A stretch of 64,000 bases of DNA from an uncultured Chitinophaga sp. (GCF_937898475.1 NZ_CALEJS010000012.1:124001-188000); one strand, 5' to 3'; numbered from the stretch's first letter, positions 1 to 8,439 are shown. The notes: generated from the sequence alone by a model not told the origin. Translations and numbers: made by a program.

Positions 1-216
1 AGATGCACCCAGCAAGTTGTAGTCCTTATCCGGCATTTACGTAGAATGAAAGAGTATTCCCAGGAATACATGGCCGCCCATCTGGACATATCCCAGAATG
101 CATACAGTAAACTCGAAACGGGAAAGATCCCTATGACCGTAGACCGGCTTTGTGAGGTTGCGCGCATACTGGATATCGCCCCCACAGAGCTGCTGGCAGA
201 AGTGAAGCACGTTTGA
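1..216 (+). CDS. XRE-family helix-turn-helix regulator, 5' truncated by window edge
   Basis: The frame is open from the first base to a TGA at 214-216, so the gene begins upstream and only the last 71 residues are seen. They form a Cro/C1-type DNA-binding domain: the stretch around SQEYMAAHLDIS with NAYSKLETGK reads as the helix-turn-helix and recognition helix, followed by the usual 'P..V..L...A..L' tail helices ending in ELL. Such single-domain XRE proteins bind short operators and often control an adjacent gene. It lies 75 bp upstream of the HlyD adaptor on the same strand, so it may regulate the peptide-export locus; that is inference from position only. Confidence 0.8.
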   Translation, partial: RCTQQVVVLIRHLRRMKEYSQEYMAAHLDISQNAYSKLETGKIPMTVDRLCEVARILDIAPTELLAEVKHV

Positions 217-291
217 GAGGCCGGCAGCCATACGGACCAATGATAGCGTAACCCGGTCCGGTCAATATTGTCATGATCTATAAACCACAAC

Positions 292-1452
292 ATGCCTCAG
301 TTATTTCCAATAGAAGTAATGCAGCATTCTTCCTATACCTGGTTGCCCAGGGTGAAAGTAAGAACGCAGCTGATCTACCTGACGGTACTGGTGGCCGTAC
401 TTGCCGCACTCATAGCATTGCCTTTTATTAAAGTAGATGTTTCGGTACAGGCGGGCGGACTGGTACGCCCGGTTACGGAAAAGCATGAGCTGCGTAACCT
501 GGTGGCCGGTACCATTGCCGAAGTATTGGTGACAGACGGACAGAAAGTGGAAAAAGGACAGCAGATACTGCGACTGCAGGAAGAGGTGAGCAACAGCCGC
601 CTGCAGCAGAATTCCTGGGAGCTGGGCCAGCGGGAAAAGTATATACATGATCTTACCATACTCGCCGCCGGGGGTGGGCGCGGTCTTCAGTCAGCCCTCT
701 ATCAGCAACAGTATCAACGTTATCAATCCACACTAAACGAACAGCTGGCTACCGTCAACAAACTGAAGGCCGACATGGAGATGTATGAAAAACTCTTCAG
801 GGAAAAAGTGATCGCCAGAAAAGAGTTTGCCGACCGCCAGTATGAATATGTAAAAAGCCAGGCAGCTTACCAGTCTACCGTGCAACAACAGCGTAGCGCC
901 TGGCAGGAAGAGCTGAGCCGTTTGCGGCAAGAAAGCAGTCGCCTGCATGCTGATACCCGGCAGCTGGAACAGGAGAAGGAATGGAACATTATCAAAGCGC
1001 CGGTAAGCGGTACCCTGCAGCAATTCAGTGGTAAATACGCCGGTGGTTATTTGCAGGCGGGAGAGCTGCTGGGCATTATCTCCCCTGATTCCAACCTGGT
1101 GGCAGAATGTTATGTTACACCCAAAGATATTGGCTACCTGCATGCCGGGATGCCCGTGAAGTTCCAGATTGACGCCTTTAATTATAATGAATGGGGATTG
1201 GTGGAAGGGGGGGTACAGTCTGTTGAGAACGACTTTGTGCTGATGAACGATCAACCCGTATTTAAAGTGAAATGCCGTTTTGCCGCCACGGAAGTGCGCA
1301 CCAGCAAAGGCGTGAAAGGAAGCCTGAAGAAAGGAATGACTTTCCAGGCCCGCTTTATCCTGACCAGACGTAGCCTGTTTCAGCTACTGTATGATAAAAC
1401 CGATGACTGGATGAACCCTAACAGGAAAGGTATACCTGAAGTAAAAAGTTGA
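292..1452 (+). CDS. HlyD-family membrane fusion (adaptor) protein of a peptide exporter
   Basis: A 386-residue periplasmic adaptor that would link the inner-membrane ABC exporter encoded next to it with an outer-membrane channel. A short cytoplasmic N-terminus precedes one membrane helix at about residues 27-47. A lipoyl-like half (RNLVAGTIAEVLVTDGQKVEKG) at about 67-90 is followed by a long Gln/Glu-rich coiled coil (about 100-230) and the second lipoyl half (IIKAPVSGTLQQ). A beta-barrel-like tail completes it. Length and order fit HlyD proteins of bacteriocin-type secretion systems. Its stop overlaps the TTG-initiated form of the transporter, and lies 11 bp before the preferred ATG, so the two are co-translated or nearly so. 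No outer-membrane TolC partner is in view. Confidence 0.9.
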   Translation: MPQLFPIEVMQHSSYTWLPRVKVRTQLIYLTVLVAVLAALIALPFIKVDVSVQAGGLVRPVTEKHELRNLVAGTIAEVLVTDGQKVEKGQQILRLQEEVSNSRLQQNSWELGQREKYIHDLTILAAGGGRGLQSALYQQQYQRYQSTLNEQLATVNKLKADMEMYEKLFREKVIARKEFADRQYEYVKSQAAYQSTVQQQRSAWQEELSRLRQESSRLHADTRQLEQEKEWNIIKAPVSGTLQQFSGKYAGGYLQAGELLGIISPDSNLVAECYVTPKDIGYLHAGMPVKFQIDAFNYNEWGLVEGGVQSVENDFVLMNDQPVFKVKCRFAATEVRTSKGVKGSLKKGMTFQARFILTRRSLFQLLYDKTDDWMNPNRKGIPEVKS

Positions 1453-1463
1453 ACCGGAACCCT

Positions 1464-3647
1464 ATGGCGAATACCTCTGCTGGTTTGAAACGTAGCGCGC
1501 GGGTTAAGCAGCGCGATATCAGCGATTGCGGCGCTGCCTGTCTGGCATCTGTGGCTGCTTACTATCATTTGCAGTTACCGGTAGCCCGTATCCGCCAATA
1601 TGCGGGTACCGATAAAAAAGGCACTAATGTGCTGGGCATGACAGAGGCTGCCCGGAAGCTCGGTTTTCAGGCCAAAGGGGTAAAAGGACCGCTGGAAGCA
1701 TTGGCCAATGTACCCAAGCCTGTTATTGCCCACGTGATCATCAATGGAGCATTGCAGCATTTTGTGGTGATTTACCAGGTAACGGACAAACATGTGGTGT
1801 ACATGGATCCGATAGACGGCGACTATCACCGTCAAACACATGAGGATTTCAAACAAATATGGACCAGCGTACTGATACTGCTGATGCCCGAAGACGATTT
1901 TAAACCGGGCAATGAAAAGGTGTCACACCTGCAACGCTTCTGGTACCTGCTGCGTCCTCACCGTTCGGTGCTCTTCCAGGCGCTGTTCGGCGCAATGATA
2001 TATACCGTGCTGGGACTTTCTACATCCATTTATGTACAGAAGATTGTAGACAATGTACTGGTAGACGGCAACAGGAACCTGTTGAACCTGTTGGGGGTGA
2101 TCATGCTGCTGATCCTGCTGCTGCAGCTGTTTGTAGGTAACCTGAAAAGCATTTTTGCCATTAAGACCGGGCAACAGCTGGATGCCCGCCTGATACTGGG
2201 ATATTACAAGCACCTGCTGACACTACCGCAGCAGTTCTTTGATACCATGCGTGTGGGTGAGATCACTTCCCGTATCAATGATGCGGTAAAGATCAGGGTG
2301 TTTATTAATGACGTGGCCCTTACACTGGTGGTGAACACCTTCATCGTTATATTCTCTTTTGCCCTTATGTTCACGTATTACTGGAAACTGGCGTTGATCA
2401 TGCTGGCCATCATTCCAGTATACCTGGTTATTTACCAGGTCAGCAACCGCGTGAATAAAAGACTGCAGCGCAGGCTGATGGAAGATAACGCAGAACTGGG
2501 CAGTCAGCTGGTAGCGTCATTAAATGCAGTGTCCACCATCAAGCGCTTTGGCCTGGAAGAATATGCCAATATGAAAACGGAGAACCGCTTTATCCGTTTA
2601 CTGCAAACCATCTACCGTTCTGCTGTCAGCAATCTCTATATTGGCAGTTCCGCCAATTTTATTACCAGCGCCTTTGTGATCATTATGCTGTGGATAGGTT
2701 CCGTTTTTGTGATAGAACGGGAGCTGAGCCCGGGGGAGCTCCTGTCTTTTTATGCATTAGTGGGGTATTTCACCGGCCCGGCCATGGAACTGATCACCGC
2801 TAACAAAAGCATGCAGGATGCCCTGATCGCGGCAGACCGCCTGTTCGAGATCATGGATCTTGAAAGGGAAGAGACCACACAAAAAGTAGTGCTGCAACCC
2901 AATATGATCGGGGATATTACTTTTAACAATGTCAGCTTCAGTTACGGCACAAGGGTGGAAGTGTTCCGGCAGTTTAACCTGCTGCTTGCAAAAGGAAGGA
3001 TAACGGCCATCGTAGGAGAGAGCGGGTCCGGTAAATCTACCCTGATGTCTTTGCTGCAGCATATCTATCCGTTGAAGGAAGGGAACATTGCCATCGGCAA
3101 TACCGATATCCGCTATATTCAGCACGAAAGCCTGCGCAGTTTAGTCAGCGTGGTGCCCCAACAGATTGATCTCTTTTCAGGAACGGTATCAGAGAATATC
3201 GCTGTTGGCGAATTTGAACCGGACATGCAGCAGGTGCTCAGCGTTGCGCAGCAACTGGGTATCCTCGAATTCATTGAAAAGCTTCCTGATGGATTTAATA
3301 CGCTACTGGGAGAACATGGTGTAAACCTGTCCGGCGGACAGCGTCAGCGCATTGCCATAGCCCGCGCATTGTACCGGAACCCGGAAATACTGATCCTGGA
3401 CGAAGCCACTTCCTCGCTGGATCCTGTTTCTGACCTTTACGTGCAGCATGTAATGCAAAACCTGCGAAACGCCGGTAAAACCATTATCGTGATCGCGCAC
3501 CGCTTAAGTACGGTAGTAAATGCTGATAAGATCGTTGTGCTGCAGGATGGTGCACTGGTGGAGGAAGGCACACATGACCAGCTGCTGGCCAGGAATACCG
3601 TGTATGCAAAATTATGGAGTCACCACCAGGGAATGATCTCTGCCTGA
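1464..3647 (+). CDS. Peptidase C39 domain-containing ABC transporter (bacteriocin/leader-cleaving exporter)
   Basis: A PCAT-type transporter that cleaves double-glycine leaders and exports the mature peptide. Numbered from the ATG at 1464, the N-terminal C39 peptidase has the catalytic Cys22 (motif SDCGAACLAS), His99 (LQHFVVIY) and Asp115 (YMDPIDG), so all three active-site residues are present. A six-helix membrane domain spans about 165-440. The ATPase domain carries Walker A (GESGSGKST), the signature LSGGQRQR, Walker B (ILILDEATSSLD) and the H-loop (IAHRLST). A TTG at 1449 would add five residues and a 4-bp overlap with the adaptor gene; the ATG at 1464 is preferred only because it is ATG. 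The likely substrate is the GG-leader peptide 97 bp downstream. Confidence 0.93.
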   Translation: MANTSAGLKRSARVKQRDISDCGAACLASVAAYYHLQLPVARIRQYAGTDKKGTNVLGMTEAARKLGFQAKGVKGPLEALANVPKPVIAHVIINGALQHFVVIYQVTDKHVVYMDPIDGDYHRQTHEDFKQIWTSVLILLMPEDDFKPGNEKVSHLQRFWYLLRPHRSVLFQALFGAMIYTVLGLSTSIYVQKIVDNVLVDGNRNLLNLLGVIMLLILLLQLFVGNLKSIFAIKTGQQLDARLILGYYKHLLTLPQQFFDTMRVGEITSRINDAVKIRVFINDVALTLVVNTFIVIFSFALMFTYYWKLALIMLAIIPVYLVIYQVSNRVNKRLQRRLMEDNAELGSQLVASLNAVSTIKRFGLEEYANMKTENRFIRLLQTIYRSAVSNLYIGSSANFITSAFVIIMLWIGSVFVIERELSPGELLSFYALVGYFTGPAMELITANKSMQDALIAADRLFEIMDLEREETTQKVVLQPNMIGDITFNNVSFSYGTRVEVFRQFNLLLAKGRITAIVGESGSGKSTLMSLLQHIYPLKEGNIAIGNTDIRYIQHESLRSLVSVVPQQIDLFSGTVSENIAVGEFEPDMQQVLSVAQQLGILEFIEKLPDGFNTLLGEHGVNLSGGQRQRIAIARALYRNPEILILDEATSSLDPVSDLYVQHVMQNLRNAGKTIIVIAHRLSTVVNADKIVVLQDGALVEEGTHDQLLARNTVYAKLWSHHQGMISA

Positions 3648-3744
3648 GTATATAAGACCTGATTGAAAAACCAATCATAACATAAATATTCCGGAAACCA
3701 TGAATACAGGAACCATGTCTTCTTAACCCAAACACATATCCATT

Positions 3745-3960
3745 ATGAAAACAAACCTGGATCAGATCCGTTTGTCAGATTATGGTCTGACAGAAATGAA
3801 CACGCAGGAAATGAAAGCTGCCAATGGCGGCGGCATTATTGATGGTGTATGGTGGGCCTTATGGGGCGCCGTACTTAACCTGCTGGATGTAGCTACACCC
3901 GGAGTGCCTTTCCTTAAGCAGCTGATCACTGCTATTGTAGGAACGCCTCCCGGCAAGTAG
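3745..3960 (+). CDS. Double-glycine leader peptide, putative class II-like bacteriocin precursor
   Basis: A 71-residue ORF directly after the C39 exporter. Residues 1-29 look like a classical double-glycine leader: Met18 at -12, Glu22 at -8, Met23 at -7, Ala26 at -4 and Gly28-Gly29 at -2/-1. Cleavage would release a 42-residue core, G30 to K71, that is hydrophobic and rich in Trp (WWALW at 36-40) and Gly. It has no cysteine and a PGVPFLKQL...GTPPGK tail. No lanthionine, radical SAM or YcaO enzyme is visible, so an unmodified or lightly modified peptide is the simplest reading. The core resembles no bacteriocin I can name. It could also be a signalling or toxin peptide. Export by the neighbouring transporter is inferred from motif and adjacency. 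Confidence 0.75.
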   Translation: MKTNLDQIRLSDYGLTEMNTQEMKAANGGGIIDGVWWALWGAVLNLLDVATPGVPFLKQLITAIVGTPPGK

Positions 3961-3970
3961 ACCAAAAGAA

Positions 3971-3999
3971 AAGGCCAGTAACAGCTACTGGCCTTTTTA
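3971..3999. terminator. Rho-independent terminator, probably bidirectional
   Basis: Ten-base inverted repeat AAGGCCAGTA / TACTGGCCTT with a 5-base loop, followed by a T run and preceded by an A run. It closes the peptide operon on the plus strand and can serve the convergent YeeE/YedE operon ending at 4012. Confidence 0.85.
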
Positions 4000-4011
4000 T
4001 TCGTCTGCTTC

Positions 4012-4524
4012 TTAATGCGGTAGTTTTTCTCTTAGTAATCCATATACCCAGGTGCCTGCAATCGCGCTGAGTATCATGATGGCTGCGGCAAAAGCGCCGG
4101 TACCTATCATGGCAAAGAAGGGCCCCGGACAGGCGCCTGTCAGTGCCCAGCCCAAACCGAAGATAAGCCCGCCGATCACCTGGCCTTTATGAAACGACTT
4201 CGTGGGGATGGTGATCGTTTCGCCATCCACCGTGCTGATGTTAAAACGCCTGATCAGCCAGATGGCGAGCGCGCTTACGGCAACTGCCGAGCCGATCACC
4301 CCATACATGTGAAAGCTTTGCAAACGGAACATTTCCTGTATACGGAACCAGGAAATGATCTCTCCCTTTACAAAAACAATTCCCAGCAGAATACCTGCCG
4401 CTATATACCGCAGCAGTTGCCAGCGCAAAGGGGTGGATGTAATTGGTGTTGTAGTATTGGCATCCAGGGACCTTACTTCTGCATCTGTATTTTTCAGCAA
4501 TAGTTGCACGTCTGACATAATCAT
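4012..4524 (-). CDS. YeeE/YedE-family (sulphur transport) half-transporter, second subunit
   Basis: A multi-helix inner-membrane protein of about 170 residues. The signature GGLIFGLGWALTGACPGP near the C-terminus, with its conserved Cys, is typical of the PF04143 sulphur-transport family (YeeE/YedE, also annotated DUF6691 when small). This family moves thiosulphate or related sulphur species. The frame extends upstream to 4572, but that would overlap the preceding gene; the ATG at 4524 (MIMSDV) or the one at 4518 is preferred. It follows the 185-residue partner with a gap of a few bases, and the two small proteins together correspond to the two halves of a full-length YeeE. The soluble N-terminal tail of about 30 residues is Thr-rich. 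Confidence 0.85.
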   Translation of the reverse strand: MIMSDVQLLLKNTDAEVRSLDANTTTPITSTPLRWQLLRYIAAGILLGIVFVKGEIISWFRIQEMFRLQSFHMYGVIGSAVAVSALAIWLIRRFNISTVDGETITIPTKSFHKGQVIGGLIFGLGWALTGACPGPFFAMIGTGAFAAAIMILSAIAGTWVYGLLREKLPH

Positions 4525-4528
4525 AACA

Positions 4529-5086
4529 TTAAAGGATAAACGGAAGGATAATATTGGCAGTGAGGAATCCACCTGCCATAAAACAACAGGTGGCTACCAG
4601 TGATGGCCACTGCAGGGTGGCGAGTCCTGTAATGGCATGGCCCGAGGTGCAGCCGCCTGCATACCGGGCGCCGAAGCCCACCAGGAAGCCGCCCGCCACC
4701 ATGATGATGAACCCCCGTACCGTTAGCAGGGAGGAGAAGCTAAAGAGATCTTGCGGTACTATCCGGCTGTAGTCATTGACGCCAGGCGTCTCCAGCCTGG
4801 CAACCAGCGCCGGATCCACTTTGATGGGCGCCGGGTTGGCCAGCCATTGTGTGGCAATGAAAGCTCCTGCAGTAATGCCCAGGATAAAAAAGAGGTTCCA
4901 GGATTCCTTTTTCCAGTCGTACCGGAAGAAGGGGATCCCGGCAGGGATACAGGCAGCGCAGGCATGACGGAAATTGGCGGAGATCCCGAAGGATTTGTTG
5001 CCCAGCAGTAACAGGGCAGGCGCCACGAGCCCGATCAGCGGTCCGGCTACATACCAGGGCCAGGGTTGTGTCAGTAGTTCAGGCAT
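4529..5086 (-). CDS. YeeE/YedE-family (sulphur transport) half-transporter, first subunit
   Basis: A 185-residue membrane protein with the other PF04143 signature, [20 protein letters not shown], containing the conserved Cys, at about residues 137-156. The N-terminus begins with hydrophobic helices ([16 protein letters not shown]), and a 'CAACIP' motif near residue 42 adds more cysteines that may help relay sulphur. It is paired with the next gene, which starts a few bases after its stop. Together they probably form a thiosulphate or sulphane-sulphur uptake channel. No rhodanese or persulphide dioxygenase, which often accompany this pair, is visible here. Confidence 0.87.
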   Translation of the reverse strand: MPELLTQPWPWYVAGPLIGLVAPALLLLGNKSFGISANFRHACAACIPAGIPFFRYDWKKESWNLFFILGITAGAFIATQWLANPAPIKVDPALVARLETPGVNDYSRIVPQDLFSFSSLLTVRGFIIMVAGGFLVGFGARYAGGCTSGHAITGLATLQWPSLVATCCFMAGGFLTANIILPFIL

Positions 5087-5116
5087 ATGTTATGTTTAAA
5101 TGTTCGCATTTTTATC

Positions 5117-6334
5117 TTACAACATCTTTTTCACTGTCTCCCTGGCACTTACCAATGCGGCTTCTACTGTTCCCATTGAAGCACCTTCAAATAAGCCTTC
5201 ACCTGCAAAAAACAAGGTATCTGCTACGGGCGTGCTTACAACCGGCTGAGCGGTTTTCGTGTGTACGGTAGCGTATGAGTATGATCCGCGTGTAAACGGA
5301 TCGGCCGTCCAGTTAATGATCTTTGCATTTTCCAGTAGGGATTGCAGTGTGGCGGTATGTATACGGAAGATGTTGGCCAGTGAAGTCAATGCCGTTTGCA
5401 GGATACTTTCGTCACTGGCATCTTTCAGCATTTTGGCGGCAGGGCCGCCCAGCCAGCCGGTGAGCAGTGTAGATTTTTCCGGGTACTGCGTCCACCAGGT
5501 AGGAACGGCTTCTGCCGAGAAGATGAAGGTAAGCGGTTGGGGAAATGCGGTGTTGGACCGTTCCCAGAATGCCTCCCGGAAATGCAGGAGGATCTTTATT
5601 ACGCCGCCCATTCCCATTTTATGAAAGGCTTCCTGCTTATCCGGCAGGGGAGGGAAATATTGCAGGCTGCCTTTTGCTGTATCGGGAGCCTGAAGCACAC
5701 CCAGTGGCACGGTGATCAACGCCTGGCGCCCGGTATAACTTTTTGCATCATCGGTGACGATCCTTACATGTCCTGGTTTCCAGTGGATCTCCTTCACGAC
5801 AGCGGACAACTCAATATGGCCACCTGCCTTTGTAATGCTATTGGCCAGGTAAGCCACCAGCAGGTCATATCCGCCTGCAATGCGGTATTCTGTTTCTTCT
5901 GGCGCCAGCCATTCTTCCCGCATGGCAAGTGTACTGGCATCGTAAGGATTGGCAGTATCGTAGCCGGAAGCGAAGTTTTTGATGGTTTCCTTCAGGGAGG
6001 TATATTGGTCACCGGGAAAATATTGCTCCAGGAAGGTCTGCAGCGGCATGTCGTCTTCCAATGCCTTTAATTTATCTACGAAGTCATTCCAGTGAGGCAT
6101 GTCGATATCCGGGTCGGGAATGGGATAGTAGGGTATCCCTGCTTCTTCTAACAGGCTGAGGGTGATGGGCAGTTTGCCGTGAACAAACTCCGCACCGGTA
6201 TGCTGGCAGATCCGGCCGCCTGTTCGGTTGCGCGCTTCCAGCAGCAGCACGGTTTTGCCGGCTTTTATTAACTCCCTGCCGGCCATCAGTCCTGCGGCGC
6301 CGGCGCCTATGATAATTACATCTGCCTGATCCAT
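5117..6334 (-). CDS. Flavin-containing amine oxidase family FAD oxidoreductase
   Basis: 405 residues with an N-terminal FAD-binding Rossmann motif (VIIIGAGAAGLMAGRELI) at about 5-22, the LLEARNRTGGRI segment characteristic of monoamine oxidase-like proteins, and the C-terminal FAD-contact motif LFFAGEGLFEGASMGTVEAAL. These proteins oxidise amines (polyamines, aromatic amines, amino acids) with oxygen as acceptor; the exact substrate cannot be read from the sequence. There is no signal peptide, so it is cytoplasmic. It starts 9 bp after the CGNR-type regulator and ends 30 bp before the YeeE pair, giving a four-gene minus-strand operon. Confidence 0.88.
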   Translation of the reverse strand: MDQADVIIIGAGAAGLMAGRELIKAGKTVLLLEARNRTGGRICQHTGAEFVHGKLPITLSLLEEAGIPYYPIPDPDIDMPHWNDFVDKLKALEDDMPLQTFLEQYFPGDQYTSLKETIKNFASGYDTANPYDASTLAMREEWLAPEETEYRIAGGYDLLVAYLANSITKAGGHIELSAVVKEIHWKPGHVRIVTDDAKSYTGRQALITVPLGVLQAPDTAKGSLQYFPPLPDKQEAFHKMGMGGVIKILLHFREAFWERSNTAFPQPLTFIFSAEAVPTWWTQYPEKSTLLTGWLGGPAAKMLKDASDESILQTALTSLANIFRIHTATLQSLLENAKIINWTADPFTRGSYSYATVHTKTAQPVVSTPVADTLFFAGEGLFEGASMGTVEAALVSARETVKKML

Positions 6335-6343
6335 GGATCTTGT

Positions 6344-6976
6344 CTAAACGTTAGCGGTTTCCTGTTTTTTCTTCTGGTAGTACTTCTTCGTTTTCTCGAT
6401 GCTGCCACAGGAGTGTGGATTGCACCAGCGCCGCTTATTGTTCTTGGTCTGATCCAGGAACATCCATCCGCAGGCCGGGCATTCCTTGATCCTTTGCGGA
6501 TCTTCAGTTGTTAATACGTCGTAAGCCGATTTCATGACCACCCATAAAGGCTGTAGCAGATCGGTATCGTTTTCCTCCCAGCTTTGTTCAAGGGAGGCCT
6601 TGCTCTTACTGAACCTGATATGAGAAAGCGCGGCTGACAGCACTGTATTGAAGGTATGTAAACGGTTGTCAGGCAGCGTGGAGATATTGCCGGCGGCAAC
6701 GGCAGCAAACAGCTCGTAGAGCAGCTGTCGCACTTCTTTTATTTTTTCCAGCGCCTTCCCTGCCGGTTCAATGTGCCGGGAAGCATATTGACGAAGTTGT
6801 TTTCTTTTTTGGGCGGAAAGTATCTCCACTTTACCGCTCCATTGTACCAGGGCTGTATAGCTGTCCAGGTATTCATGTTGGTTTGCCTCCTTCCAGGAAT
6901 GTACGGTGTTGATGAAATCAAAGCAAAGTACGCCGCCATCCAGGGGCAGGGTGTCTATATTTCTCTCCTTGCTCAT
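6344..6976 (-). CDS. CGNR zinc-finger (ABATE domain) transcriptional regulator with altered CGNR box
   Basis: 210 residues. The N-terminal ABATE-like domain opens with GGVLCFDFINTVHSW, and the C-terminus carries a zinc knuckle ECPACGWMFLDQTKNNKRRWC followed by CGS. In the family the last part normally reads CGNR and contacts DNA with basic residues after it. Here it is CGSIEKTKKYYQKKK, so the two Cys pairs and the basic tail are kept while the N-R pair is lost. It is the first gene of the minus-strand operon and is divergent from an EamA exporter, with a palindromic site between them; autoregulation and control of the exporter are likely but inferred. Confidence 0.85.
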   Translation of the reverse strand: MSKERNIDTLPLDGGVLCFDFINTVHSWKEANQHEYLDSYTALVQWSGKVEILSAQKRKQLRQYASRHIEPAGKALEKIKEVRQLLYELFAAVAAGNISTLPDNRLHTFNTVLSAALSHIRFSKSKASLEQSWEENDTDLLQPLWVVMKSAYDVLTTEDPQRIKECPACGWMFLDQTKNNKRRWCNPHSCGSIEKTKKYYQKKKQETANV

Positions 6977-7001
6977 AACTTGTTAAGGGAAAGGTACGTA
7001 A

Positions 7002-7017
7002 ATTTTACCGGTAAAAT
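7002..7017. promoter_or_regulatory. Candidate operator, perfect 16-bp palindrome ATTTTACCGGTAAAAT
   Basis: The palindrome lies 25 bp upstream of the CGNR-type regulator's start, in the 140-bp gap shared with the EamA gene. A degenerate second copy with the same ACCGG core and flanking AAAA is at 7049-7064. Two copies between a divergent regulator and transporter are what an autoregulatory operator pair would look like. No footprint evidence. Confidence 0.5.
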
Positions 7018-7116
7018 AACTTTTGGTGGTATGAATTAAATGTGTAGATTTATACCGGCAAAAGTGATTTTGTTGGTAATTGGCCTTTTGTAACTGTAGT
7101 ATTAACAATCACGTAC

Positions 7117-8046
7117 ATGAAATCGAAACAAGCTTCGCAGGTGCTGGTGATACTGGCTTTTCTGGCTATCTATATTGTCTGGGGTACTACTTACCTGGCC
7201 ATTGCCTTCGGACTGAAAGGGTTTCCTCCATTTGTGCTGACGGCATTCCGGGGAATTATTGCGGGAGGTATTCTCCTGGCCTGGTGCCTGTCCCGCGGCG
7301 AGCAATTACCTGGTAAGGCCACCCTCGGCAATACGGCTATAAGCGGTATTCTGATGCTGGTAGGTGGTACGGGACTGGTAACCTGGGCAGAGCAGTACGT
7401 TAATTCAGGATATGCTGCCATTATTATGGCTACCGAGCCCTTCTTCTTTGTATTGTTAGACAAAAAGCAGTGGGCGGAATATTTCTCCAATAAATGGGTA
7501 CTGTTTGGCCTGGTGGTTGGTTTTGCAGGTATTGTACTGTTCTTCCATTATACGGGCGGAAACGGCCCTGCATCAACTGATGGCGCCATGGTTTTAACAG
7601 GCAACCTTGTATTGCTGGCGGGCGCTATATTCTGGGTAATAGGTTCCCTGTATGCACGTAATAAAGTAAATCACAGCCATTCTAATACCATGACAACCGG
7701 CCTGCAGCTTTTAGCTGCGGGCCTTTTCAGCGGGGGGATAGCCGGGTTGAACGGGGAGTGGTCTGGCTTTTCCATCCAGCAGGTACCTGTGGCTGCCTGG
7801 GGAGGTTTGCTTTACCTTATTACCATGGGATCTTTGGTGGCCTATATGGCATTTACCTGGCTGATCACCATTCGTCCGCCTGCTTTGGTAAGCACCCATA
7901 CATATGTAAACCCGGTTGTTGCCGTGCTTATTGGCTGGGCATTTGCCAATGAACATATTTCTTTCCTGCAGGTAATGGCCTTGCTGGTCATCCTGGTAGG
8001 GGTACTGTTAACCAATGTGCCCAACTACAAACTGAAAGCTGCGTAA
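7117..8046 (+). CDS. EamA-family (DMT superfamily) small-molecule exporter
   Basis: 309 residues forming ten hydrophobic segments in two EamA repeats (about 12-140 and 160-300). The first helix ends in WGTTYLAIAFGLKGFPPF and the second repeat carries the ABC-like STHTYVNPVVAVLIGW motif typical of RhaT/YdcZ-like drug/metabolite transporters. Members export amino acids, purines or metabolites, and the substrate is unknown. It is divergent from the CGNR-regulated operon. Linkage to an amine oxidase hints at an amine-like substrate, but this is speculation. Its stop abuts the stop of the convergent minus-strand gene at 8047. Confidence 0.9.
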   Translation: MKSKQASQVLVILAFLAIYIVWGTTYLAIAFGLKGFPPFVLTAFRGIIAGGILLAWCLSRGEQLPGKATLGNTAISGILMLVGGTGLVTWAEQYVNSGYAAIIMATEPFFFVLLDKKQWAEYFSNKWVLFGLVVGFAGIVLFFHYTGGNGPASTDGAMVLTGNLVLLAGAIFWVIGSLYARNKVNHSHSNTMTTGLQLLAAGLFSGGIAGLNGEWSGFSIQQVPVAAWGGLLYLITMGSLVAYMAFTWLITIRPPALVSTHTYVNPVVAVLIGWAFANEHISFLQVMALLVILVGVLLTNVPNYKLKAA

Positions 8047-8406
8047 TCAGAACAGGGAGTGGGCTACGGTATCTACTTTGAAGTAGGATTGTGTAAGCGC
8101 TATTGCCTTGTCTTCAGGAAAATCTTTACAGGTATAAATAATAAGAGAGAGGAATTGCTGCTGCTGCCATATGGCGATGTATATGCCGGAGTCGATCAGC
8201 GGCACAAATGCATCGTACCCCTGGTTCTCATCTTTCCCGGCGCCGCTGGTGGCATGTACAATAGGCTGGCCATAGGTTTTCAGCGACAGGTGGGAAGTAA
8301 TAAAGGCAAAGAAATCAATCAGCGTCTGTTCATTCACTTCAATAGTGAAGTAACCTTCCACCTGGAGTCTTTTGCGGAAAATGTCAGGGGCAAGATTTTT
8401 CATCAC
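8047..8406 (-). CDS. Small protein resembling a catalytically altered S-adenosylmethionine decarboxylase (SpeD-like)
   Basis: 119 residues, no signal peptide. The order of elements resembles prokaryotic SpeD: a helix (TLIDFFAFITSHL), a beta strand ending PIVHATSGA, then DAFVPLIDSGIYIAIW and LSLIIYTCKDFPEDKA. In SpeD the comparable regions are the self-cleaving E-S-H triad, IHTWPE, and VYTCGD. Here E-S-H is replaced by D-S-G and IHTWPE by IAIWQQ, while the YTC cysteine is kept. A pyruvoyl cofactor would therefore probably not form. The family link rests on my reading of motif order, not on a search. It converges tail to tail on the EamA gene. Alternative: an uncharacterised family. Confidence 0.55.
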   Translation of the reverse strand: MMKNLAPDIFRKRLQVEGYFTIEVNEQTLIDFFAFITSHLSLKTYGQPIVHATSGAGKDENQGYDAFVPLIDSGIYIAIWQQQQFLSLIIYTCKDFPEDKAIALTQSYFKVDTVAHSLF

Positions 8407-8439
8407 GTGAAAGCTTTTTGTAAAGGTATTTAAAAAATA

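Noticed and set aside
1449..1463. TTG start for the C39 exporter
   Set aside because: An in-frame ATG 15 bp downstream gives the same domain with a more usual start; the TTG remains possible.
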